A DNA stretch of 64,000 nucleotides, taken from assembly GCF_038502225.1 (NCBI RefSeq), contig NC_091311.1:27857122-27921121 (forward strand), in the 5' to 3' direction. This document shows positions 12,599 to 22,902 of this stretch, piece by piece (positions within the stretch are counted from its first letter, which is position 1; each line of letters opens with the position of its first letter). Made by a program: the position numbers and the translations under genes. Source of the DNA: Cherax quadricarinatus. Lineage: Eukaryota > Arthropoda > Malacostraca > Decapoda > Parastacidae. The notes beneath the pieces are model-generated. The model was not told where the DNA came from. It worked only from the letters and a program-made list of their open reading frames with translations, and searched no databases.

Positions 12599-15500
12599 CA
12601 GCAGTGTTTTGAGGCAGAACTCCCACTCCAGCAGTGTTTTGAGGCAGAACTCCCACTCCAGCAGTGTTTTGAGGCAGAACTCCCACTCCAGCAGTGTTTT
12701 GAGGCAGAACTCCCACTCCAGCAGTGTTTTGAGGCAGAACTCCCACTCCAGCAGTGTTTTGAGGCAGAACTCCCACTCCAGCAGTGTTTTGAGGCAGAAC
12801 TCCCACTCCAGCAGTGTTTTGAGGCAGAACTCCCACTCCAACAGTGTTTTGAGGCAGAACTCCCACTCCAGCAGTGTTTTGAGGCAGAACTCCCACTCCC
12901 CCACTCCAGCAGTGTTTTGAGGCAGAACTCCCACTCCAGCAGTGTTTTGAGGCAGAACTCCCACTCCAGCAGTGTTTTGAGGCAGAACTAACACTCCAGC
13001 AGTGTTTTGAGGCAGAACTCCCACTCCAGCAGTGTTTTGAGGCAGAACTCCCACTCCAGCAGTGTTTTGAGGCAGACTCCCACTCCAGCAGTGTTTTGAG
13101 GCAGAACTCCCACTCCAGCAGTGTTTTGAGGCAAAACTCCCACTCCAGCAGTGTTTTGAGGCAGAACTCCCACTCCAGCAGTGTTTTGAGGCAGAACTCC
13201 CACTCCAACAGTGTTTTGAGGCAGAACTCCCACTCCAACAGTGTTTTGAGGCAGAACTCCCACTCCAGCAGTGTTTTCAGGCAGAACTCCCACTCCAGCA
13301 GTGTTTTGAGGCAGAACTCCCACTCCAGCAGTGTTTTGAGGCAGAACTCCCACTCCAGCAGTGTTTTGAGGCAGAACTCCCACTCCAGCAGTGTTTTGAG
13401 GCAGAACTCCCACACCAACAGTGTTTTGAGGCAGAACTCCCACTCCAACAGTGTTTTGAGGCAGAACTCCCACTCCAACAGTGTTTTGAGGCAGAACTCC
13501 CACTCCAACAGTGTTTTGAGGCAGAACTCCCATTTCAACAGTGTTTTCAGGCAGAACTCCCACTCCAACAGTGTTTTGAGGCAGAACTCCCACTCCAGCA
13601 GTGTTTTGAGGCAGAACTCCCACTCCAGCAGTGTTTTGAGGCAGAACTCCCACTCCAACAGTGTTTTGAGGCAGAACTCCCACTCCAACAGTGTTTTGAG
13701 GCAGAACTCCCACTCCAACAGTGTTTTGAGGCAGAACTCCCACTCCAACAGTGTTTTGAGGCAGAACTCCCACTCCAGCAGTGTTTTGAGGCAGAACTCC
13801 CCCTCCAACAGTGTTTTGAGGCAGAACTCCCACTCCAACAGTGTTTTGAGGCAGAACTCCCATTCCAGCAGTGTTTTGAGGCAGAACTCCCCCTCCAACA
13901 GTGTTTTGAGGCAGAACTCCCACTCCAACAGTGTTTTGAGGCAGAACTCCCATTCCAGCAGTGTTTTGAGGCAGAACTCCCACTCCAGCAGTGTTTTGAG
14001 GCAGAACTCCCACTCCAGCAGTGTTTTGAGGCAGAACTCCCACTCCAGCAGTGTTTTGAGGCAGAACTCCCACTCCAGCAGTGTTTTGAGGCAGAACTCC
14101 CACTCCAGCAGTGTTTTGAGGCAGAACTCCCACTCCAGCAGTGTTTTGAGGCAGAACTCCCACTCCAGCAGTGTTTTGAGGCAGAACTCCCACTCCAACA
14201 GTGTTTTGAGGCAGAACTCCCACTCCAGCAGTGTTTTGAGGCAGAACTCCCACTCCCCCACTCCAGCAGTGTTTTGAGGCAGAACTCCCACTCCAGCAGT
14301 GTTTTGAGGCAGAACTCCCACTCCAGCAGTGTTTTGAGGCAGAACTAACACTCCAGCAGTGTTTTGAGGCAGAACTCCCACTCCAGCAGTGTTTTGAGGC
14401 AGAACTCCCACTCCAGCAGTGTTTTGAGGCAGACTCCCACTCCAGCAGTGTTTTGAGGCAGAACTCCCACTCCAGCAGTGTTTTGAGGCAAAACTCCCAC
14501 TCCAGCAGTGTTTTGAGGCAGAACTCCCACTCCAGCAGTGTTTTGAGGCAGAACTCCCACTCCAACAGTGTTTTGAGGCAGAACTCCCACTCCAACAGTG
14601 TTTTGAGGCAGAACTCCCACTCCAGCAGTGTTTTCAGGCAGAACTCCCACTCCAGCAGTGTTTTGAGGCAGAACTCCCACTCCAGCAGTGTTTTGAGGCA
14701 GAACTCCCACTCCAGCAGTGTTTTGAGGCAGAACTCCCACTCCAGCAGTGTTTTGAGGCAGAACTCCCACACCAACAGTGTTTTGAGGCAGAACTCCCAC
14801 TCCAACAGTGTTTTGAGGCAGAACTCCCACTCCAACAGTGTTTTGAGGCAGAACTCCCACTCCAACAGTGTTTTGAGGCAGAACTCCCATTTCAACAGTG
14901 TTTTCAGGCAGAACTCCCACTCCAACAGTGTTTTGAGGCAGAACTCCCACTCCAGCAGTGTTTTGAGGCAGAACTCCCACTCCAGCAGTGTTTTGAGGCA
15001 GAACTCCCACTCCAACAGTGTTTTGAGGCAGAACTCCCACTCCAACAGTGTTTTGAGGCAGAACTCCCACTCCAACAGTGTTTTGAGGCAGAACTCCCAC
15101 TCCAACAGTGTTTTGAGGCAGAACTCCCACTCCAGCAGTGTTTTGAGGCAGAACTCCCCCTCCAACAGTGTTTTGAGGCAGAACTCCCACTCCAACAGTG
15201 TTTTGAGGCAGAACTCCCATTCCAGCAGTGTTTTGAGGCAGAACTCCCACTCCAACAGTGTTTTGAGGCAGAACTCCCACTCCAGCAGTGTTTTGAGGCA
15301 GAACTCCCACTCCAGCAGTGTTTTGAGGCAGAACTCCCACTCCAACAGTGTTTTGAGGCAGAACTCCCACTCCAACAGTGTTTTGAGGCAGAACTCCCAC
15401 TCCAGCAGTGTTTTGAGGCAGAACTCCCACTCCAACAGTGTTTTGAGGCAGAACTCCCACTCCAGCAGTGTTTTGAGGCAGAACTCCCACTCCAGCAGTG

Positions 15501-18360
15501 TTTTGAGGCAGAACTCCCACTCCAGCAGTGTTTTGAGGCAGAACTCCCACTCCAACAGTGTTTTGAGGCAGAACGCCCACTCCAGCAGTGTTTTGAGGCA
15601 GAACTCCCACTCCAGCAGTGTTTTGAGGCAGAACTCCCACTCCAGCAGTGTTTTGAGGCAGAACTCCCACTCCAGCAGTGTTTTGAGGCAGAACTCCCAC
15701 TCCAGCAGTGTTTTGAGGCAGAACTCCCACTCCAGCAGTGTTTTGAGGCAGAACTCCCACTCCAGCAGTGTTTTGAGGCAGAACTCCCACTCCAGCAGTG
15801 TTTTGAGGCAGAACTCCCACTCCAGCAGTGTTTTGAGGCAGAACTCCCACTCCAGCAGTGTTTTGAGGCAGAACTCCCACTCCAAGCAGTGTTTTGAGGC
15901 AGAACTCCCACTCCAAGCAGTGTTTTGAGGCAGAACTCCCACTCCAACAGTGTTTTGAGGCAGAACTCCCACTCCAGCAGTGTTTTGAGGCAGAACTCCC
16001 ACTCCAGCAGTGTTTTGAGGCAGAACTCCCACTCCAGCAGTGTTTTGAGGCAGAACCTTCACTCCAGCAGTGTTTTGAGGCAAAACTCCCACTCCAACAG
16101 TGTTTTGAGGCAGAAGTACCACTCCAGCAGTGTTTTGAGGCAGAACTCCCACTCCAACAGTGTTTTGAGGCAGAACTCCCACTCCAACAGTGTTTTGAGG
16201 CAGAACTCCCACTCCAGCAGTGTTTTGAGGCAGAACTCCCACTCCAGCAGTGTTTTGAGGCAGAACTCCCACTCCAGCAGTATTTTGAGGCAGAACTCCC
16301 ACTCCAGTAGTGTTTTGAGGCAGAACTCCCACTCCAGCAGTGTTTTGAGGCAGAACTCCCACTCCAACAGTGTTTTGAGGCAGAACTCCCACTCCAGCAG
16401 TGTTTTGAGGCAGAACTCCCACTCCAGCAGTGTTTTGAGGCAGAACTCCCACTCCAGCAGTGTTTTGAGGCAGAACTCCCACTCCAGCAGTGTTTTGAGG
16501 CAGAACTCCCACTCCAGCAGTGTTTTCAGGCAGAACTCTCACTCCAACAGTGTTTTGAGGCAGAACTCCCACTCCAGCAGTGTTTTGAGGCAGAACTCCC
16601 ACTCCAACAGTGTTTTGAGGCAGGACTCCCACTCAAACAGTGTTTTGAGGCAGAACTCCCACTCCAACAGTGTTTTGAGGCAGAACTCCCACTCCAGCAG
16701 TGTTTTGAGGCAGAACTCCCACTCCAACAGTGTTTTGAGGCAGAACTCCCACTCCAACAGTGTTTTGAGGTAGAACTCCCACTCCAACAGTGTTTTGAGG
16801 CAGAACTCCCACTCCAACAGTGTTTTGAGGCAGAACTCCCACTCCAACAGTGTTTTGAGGCAGAACTCCCACTCCAACAGTGTTTTGAGGCAGAACTCCC
16901 ACTCCAACAGTGTTTTGAGGCAGAACTCCCACTCCAACAGTGTTTTGAGGCAGAACTCCCACTCCAACAGTGTTTTGAGGCAGAACTCCCACTCCAACAG
17001 TGTTTTGAGGCAGAACTCCCACTCCAACAGTGTTTTGAGGCAGAACTCCCACTCCAACAGTGTTTTGAGGCAGAACTCCCACTCCAACAGTGTTTTGAGG
17101 CAGAACTCCCACTCCAACAGTGTTTTGAGGCAGAACTCCCACTCCAACAGTGTTTTGAGGCAGAACTCCCACTCCAACAGTGTTTTGAGGCAGAACTCCC
17201 ACTCCAACAGTGTTTTGAGGCAGAACTCCCACTCCAACAGTGTTTTGAGGCAGAACTCCCACTCCAACAGTGTTTTGAGGCAGAACTCCCACTCCAACAG
17301 TGTTTTGAGGCAGAACTCCCACTCCAACAGTGTTTTGAGGCAGAACTCCTACTCCAGTAGTGTTTTGAGGCAGAACTCCCACTCCAGTAGTGTTTTGAGG
17401 CAGAACTTCAACTCCAACAGTGTTTTGAGGCAGAACTCCCACTCCAACAGTGTTTTGAGGCAGAACTCCCACTCCAACAGTGTTTTGAGGCAGAACTCCC
17501 ACTCCAGCAGTGTTTTGAGGCAGAACTCCCACTCCAACAGTGTTTTGAGGCAGAACTCCCACTCCAACAGTGTTTTGAGGCAGAACTCCCACTCCAGTAG
17601 TGTTTTGAGGCAGAACGTCAACTCCAGTAGTGTTTTGAGGAAGAACTCCCACTCCAACAGTGTTTTGAGGCAGAGCTCCCACTCCAGCAGTGTTTTGAAG
17701 CAGAACTCCCACTCCAGCAGTGTCTTGAGGCAGAACTCCCAATCCAGCAGTGTTTTGAGGCAGAACTCCCACTCCAACAGTGTTTTGAGGCAGAACTCCC
17801 ACTCCAGCAGTGTTTTGAGGCAGAACTCCCACTCCTGTAGTGTTTTGAGGCAGAACTTCAACTCCAGTAGTGTTTTGAGGAAGAACTCCCACTCCAACAG
17901 TGTTTTGAGGCAGAACTCCCACTCCAGCAATTTTTTGAGGTAGAGCTCCCACTCCAGCAGTGTTTTGAAGCAGAATTCCCACTCCAGCAGTGTCTTGAGG
18001 CAGAACTCCCAATCCAACATTGTTTTGAGGCAGAACTTCCACTCCAGCAGTGTTTTGAGGCAGAACTCCCACTCCAGCAGTGTTTTGAGGCAGAACTCCC
18101 ACTCCAGCAGTGTTTTGAAACAGAACTCCCACTCCAGCAGTATTTGAAGAAGAAATCTCACTCCAGAATTTCTTTAAGTATTGATCCCACTCCAGCAGAG
18201 TTTTGAAGCAGAACTCCCACTCCAGCAGTGTTTTGAGGCAGAACTCCCATTCCAGCAGTTTTTTGAGGCAGAACTCCTACTCCAGCAGTGTTTTGAGGCA
18301 GAACTCCCACTCCAGTAGTGTTTTGAGACAGAACTCCCACTCCAGCAGTGTCTTCAAGCA
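12599..18360. repeat. 30-bp minisatellite (about 190 units)
   Basis: A very regular array with core CAGCAGTGTTTTGAGGCAG followed by AACTCCCACTC. Because 30 is divisible by three and the unit lacks stops in most frames, both strands stay open for hundreds of codons. Examples are minus-strand frames reading CLKTLLEWEF or GVLPQNTAGV, and a plus-strand frame reading SVLRQNSHSS. None has a plausible start context, domain or codon bias, so none is annotated as a gene. The main polymorphism is CCAGCAG versus CCAACAG. The array degenerates to the right from about 17340 and ends at 18360. Confidence 0.97.
12894..15240. repeat. 1.36-kb duplicated block within the 30-bp array
   Basis: Rare variants recur in the same order 1,357 bp apart. 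These include CACTCCCCCACTCC (12894 and 14251), AACTAACACTCC, GCAGACTCCC with a 2-bp loss (about 13073 and 14430), GCAAAACTCCC (13131 and 14488), CACACCAACA (13411 and 14768) and CATTTCAACA (13531 and 14888). Agreement lasts about 970 bp before the copies diverge near 13890 and 15246. This is a recent higher-order duplication. Confidence 0.88.
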
Positions 18361-18399
18361 GAATACTCAAGACTTAATTATCCTGTGATAATTAGTGGA

Positions 18400-19484
18400 G
18401 ATGTCTCTATAATTATCAAGACTTGTTCTATAATTATCGTGTCTGGTTCTATAATTATCGTGTCTGGTGCTATAATTATCATGTCTTCTATAATTATCAT
18501 GTCTTATTCTATAATTATCGTGTCTGGATCTATAATTATAGTGTCTGGATCTATAATTATCGTGTCTGGTTCTATAATTATCGTGTCTGGTGCTATAATT
18601 ATCATGTCTGGAGTTATAATTATCATGCCTGGAGTTATAATTATCATGTCTGGTGCTATAATTATCATGTCTGAGGCTATACTTACCGTGTTTGGCACTA
18701 TAATATTCGTGTCTGGTTCTATAATGATCTTGTCTAGCACTATAATTATCGTGTCTGATGCTGTAATTATCATGTTCGGTGCTATAATTATCGTGTCTGG
18801 TGCTATAATTATTGTGTCTGGTGCTATAATTTTTGTGTCTGGTACTATAATTTTTGTGTCTGGTACTATAATTATCGTGTCTGGTGCTGTAAGTATCGTG
18901 TCTGGTGCTATAATTATCGTGTCTGGTGCTATAATTATCGTGTCTGGTGCTGTAATTATCGTGTCTGGTGCTGTAAGTATCGTGTCTGGTGCTATAATTA
19001 TCGTGTCTGGTGCTGTAAGTATCGTGTCTGGTGCTGTAAGTATCGTGTCTGGTGCTATAATTATCGTGTCTGGTGCTGTAAGTATCGTGTCTGGTGCTGT
19101 AAGTATCGTGTCTGGTGCTGTAAGTATCGTGTCTGGTGCTGTAAGTATCGTGTCTGGTGCTGTAAGTATCGTGTCTGGTGCTGTAAGTATCGTGTCTGGT
19201 GCTGTAAGTATCGTGTCTGGTGCTATAATTATCGTGTCTGGTGCTGTAAGTATAGTGTCTGGTGCTGTAAGTATCGTGTCTGGTGCTGTAAGTATCGTGT
19301 CTGGTGCTGTAAGTATCGTGTCTGGTGCTATAATTATCGTGTCTGGTGCTGTAATTATCGTGTCTGGTGCTGTAAGTATCGTGTCTGGTGCTATAATTAT
19401 CGTGTCTGGTGCTGTAAGTATCGTGTCTGGTGCTATAATTATCGTGTCTGGTGCTGTAATTATCGTGTCTGGTGCTGTAAGTCG
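18400..19484. repeat. 21-bp minisatellite (about 51 units)
   Basis: Units of 21 bp with core GTGTCTGGTGCTGTAAGTAT. Two interspersed unit types differ as GTAAGTATC or ATAATTATC. The left third is the more divergent. Seven codons per unit keep frames open (IIIVSGA on plus, STRHDTY or DTILTAP on minus), which explains the 350-430 codon ORFs. The array runs directly into the 3' end of an RTE-like LINE at 19481. Confidence 0.96.
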
Positions 19485-21542
19485 TCTCCCACCGAGGCAG
19501 GGTGACCCAAAAAAGAAAGAAAATTCCCAAAAAGAAAATGCTTTCATCATCATTCAACACTTTCACCTCACTCACACATTATCACTGTTTTTGCAGAGGT
19601 GCTCAGAATACAACAGTTTAGAAGCATATACGTATAAAGATACACAACATATCCCTCCAAACTGCCAATATCCCAAACCACTCCTTTAAAGTGCAGACAT
19701 TGTACTTCCCATTTCCAGGACTCAAGTCCGACTATATAAAAATAACCGGTTTCCCTGAATCCCTTCACTAAATATTACCCTGCTCACACTCCAACAGATC
19801 GTCAGGTCCCAAGTACCATTCGTCTCCATTCACTCCTATCTAACACGCTCATGCACGCTTGCTGGAAGTCCAAGCTCCTTGCCCACAAAACCTCCTTTAC
19901 CCCCTCCCTCCAACCCTTTCGAGGACGATCCCTACCCCGCCTTCCTTCCCCTATAGATTTATACGCTCTCCATGTTATTCTACTTTGATCCATTCTCTCT
20001 AAATGACCAAACCACCTCAACAACCCCTCTTCTGCCCTCTGACTAATACTTTTATTAACTCCACACCTTCTCCTAATTTCCACACTCCGAATTTTCTGCA
20101 TAATATTTACACCACACATTGGCCTTAGACAGGACATCTCCACTGCCTCCAACTACCTCCTCGCTGCAGCATTTACAACCCAAGCTTCACACCCATATAA
20201 GAGTGTTGGTACCACTATACTTTCATACATTCCCTTCTTTGCCTCCATAGATAACGTTGTTTGACTCCACATATACCTCAACGCACCACTCACCTTTTTT
20301 TCTTCATCAATTCTATGATTAACCTCATCCTTCATAAATCCATCCGCCGACACGTCAACTCCCAAGTATCTCAAAACATTCACTTCTTCCATACTCCTCC
20401 TCCCCAATTTGATATCCAATTTTTCTTTATCTAAATCATTTGATACCCTCATCACCTTACTCTTTTCTATGTTCACTTTCAACTTTCTACCTTTACACAC
20501 ATTCCCAAACTCATCCACTAACCTTTGCAATTTTTCTTTAGAATCTCCCATAAGCACAGTATCATCAGCAAAAAGTAACTGTGTCAATTCCCATTTTGTA
20601 TTTGATTCCCCATAATTTAATCCCACCCCTCTCCCGAACACCCTAGCATTTACTTCTTTTACAACCCCATCTATAAATATATTAAACAACCATGGTGACA
20701 TTACACATCCCTGTCTAAGACCTACTTTTATCGGGAAGTAGTCTCCCTCTCTTCTACACACCCTAACCTGAGCCTCAATATCCTAATAAAAACTCTTTAC
20801 AGCATTTAGTAACTTACCACCTATTCCATATACTTGCAACATCTGCCACATTGCTCCCCTATCCACTCTATCATATGCCTTTTCTAAATCCATAAATGCA
20901 ATAAAAACTTCCCTACCTTTATCTAAATACTGTTCACATATATGCTTCAATGTAAACACTTGATCTACACATCCCCTACCCACTCTGAAACCTCCTTGCT
21001 CGTCCGCAATCCTACATTCTGTCTTACCTCTAATTCTTTCAATAATAACCCTACCGTATACTTTTCCTGGTATACTCAGTAAACTTATTCCTCTACAATT
21101 TTTAGTCTCTTTTGTCCCCTTTCCTTTTATATAAAGGGACTATACATGCTCTCCGCCAATCCCTAGGTACCTTCCCCTCTTTCATACATTTATTAAACAA
21201 AAGTACCAACCACTCCAACACTATATCCCCCCTGCTTTTAACATTTCTGTCATGATCCCATCAGTTCCAGCTGCTTTACCCCCTTTCATTCTACGTAATG
21301 CCTCACGTACCTCCCCCACAACTCTTTACTTTATCATTCCACCAATCACTCCTCTTTTCTCCTGCACCCACCCTTCTACAACCACAAACTTCTGCCCCAC
21401 ATTCTAAAACTGCATTTCTTAAACTATTCCAACCCTCTTCAACCCCACCACTACTCACACCTGCACCAGCCCACCTTTCTGCCTTTAGTTGCTTATATTT
21501 CACCCGAACTTCCTTCTCCCTTAGTTTATATATGTAGGTCAA
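19481..21542 (-). mobile_element. RTE-like LINE, 5'-truncated and decayed
   Basis: A minus-strand non-LTR element. The sense 3' terminus at 19481-19530 carries TTTCTTTCTTTTTTGGG followed by a CCTCGGTGGGAGACGAC end. A 3' UTR of about 300 bp (19500-19801) follows, then reverse-transcriptase coding up to about 21542, where sequence of the next LINE begins. The endonuclease domain is absent. RT strings EQGGFRVGRGCVDQVFTLKH, FMDLEKAYDRVDR, VGLRQGCVMSPWLFNIFIDG and LLFADDTVLMGDS, together with the C-terminal GRRGRDRPRKGW box, point to the RTE group. The clade call is from motif memory. Confidence 0.85.
19802..21542 (-). pseudogene. RTE-like reverse transcriptase, multiply broken
   Basis: Sense order from 21542 is a linker ending GEKRSDWWND, then an apparent deletion near 21310 (normal linker sequence missing before EALRRMKGGKAAGTDG). 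Next come RT motif A (FMDLEKAYDRVDR, about 20905-20870), motif B (GLRQGCVMSPW, near 20720) and motif C (FADD, near 20565). The C-terminal part includes VVPTLLYGCEAW and a basic RGRDRPRKGW segment. Breaks occur near 21220 and 21130, with a stop after KSFY near 20783. A further break between 20153 and 20152 separates NAAARR from EAVEMSCL. The RT active-site aspartates remain. The copy cannot make a full protein without the missing N-terminal endonuclease. Confidence 0.85.
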
Positions 21543-22902
21543 CTGTACACAATCACGAACGAGAATGATCTATCACGATTTCTCAGGGATACTAATCTTA
21601 CAGAGAATAACTAAACAATGTCCAACTTAAAAGTCTACGTAGTGTAGTGTATGTTTTGCTCCATTATTGTTCAAATTTCATTGTACAATCTCTTAGTATT
21701 TAAATAATCAACTACCTCATTTTGTGATTTTACTAGTAAGCATAAATCACCTTATGTGATTTTCTTATTTACTATTGTTCGCTTGAACATTAGCTGAATT
21801 GATACTTTCTCTGTCCATATTACTACCTCATATTTTTTTAAATACTATCAATTGATATTACTTACTAAAATTAATAAATATCATTTTTACTAAAATTTCA
21901 ATTTACTCTTAACATTTTTGACATTTAATAACCATTACTTGTCTAATTACCTTTACCTGTTTTAATACCACATTTACTATCCTAGATTACTCTTAATTAC
22001 CTTGTACTGCCATATAACCTCAAGTATAACTACCAGTGCAATATTGAATGAAATAAACATTACTATTTCACTTTTTTGTAATCATTATTACTTACTAAAA
22101 TTTTATTAAACACCATATTTACTACCAGTCAATTTTACTTTTGTACATTAAACATTATTTTATACTTCCCATAACATTTTGTTGCCAAATTTTCAAGTTT
22201 TTATATTCAACCCCAACCTTGTATTATCCTTTGTACCTGTGTACCTGGGTACCTGTCTACCATCTTACTATCATATTATAACCAAGACATTACCATTGTG
22301 ATTTTTTACTATTATTCTTTTGGTACTTTAATTGTGAATTTTATTTTGTCAATTTAAATCTATAGTTATAACCTTGATCTTGTCAACAACCCATACCAGA
22401 CTCTAGTGCAATTGCAAGTACCATTTCAAATTGTATTTTTATATTATAAGTTTATATTATAATTCCTACCATCTGTCCATTTAACTTTGCTTACCATTAC
22501 TTAATTTTAGTCCCTTTTATATTTTCTCCTTTATTTTAGCTTTATATAACTATCCTAGTTTATATATCCACAACTGTTAAAATAATCAAGGTGCTATTCT
22601 CAGGTGCTAAAGTAGAATAAGCTCACAATCTTGCCATTATATTCCAAAGCTCATTTATTCACAACCTATATTAGTCCCTTTTTATTATAATTTTAAACTA
22701 TAATTATAACTTTAAAAAATTACCTTTATAGTACTACCTACTATCATATTCCCAAGCACTATTATATGATCATCACTTTATTTGTATTAGTCCCTTAGCT
22801 CATTATTTTACATTTGTTAAATAATTCAGGTGCTATTTTTTAGCTTAAGACTATTTACTTTGTTTTATACTTAATTCTAACTATAGATTCACTACAAATC
22901 TT
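21543..22902 (+). promoter_or_regulatory. Putative LINE 5' leader (AT-rich, no ORF)
   Basis: This stretch precedes the intact LINE ORF and lacks any ORF of note. Degenerate internal repeats include TTAGTCCCTT near 22507, 22671 and 22790, and AGGTGCTATT near 22590 and 22828. Internal promoters in LINE 5' UTRs are known from other families. That this leader acts as a promoter is inference. Confidence 0.4.

Noticed and set aside
11661..18132. ORFs of 260-1,214 codons on both strands in the 28- and 30-bp arrays
   Set aside because: They follow from stop-free units whose length or multiples are divisible by three. The same openness occurs on both strands, with no domain, start context or codon bias.
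18367..19689. 400-codon ORFs in the 21-bp array (VSGAIII, TRHDTYS)
   Set aside because: Simple translation of a 21-bp tandem unit, open on both strands.
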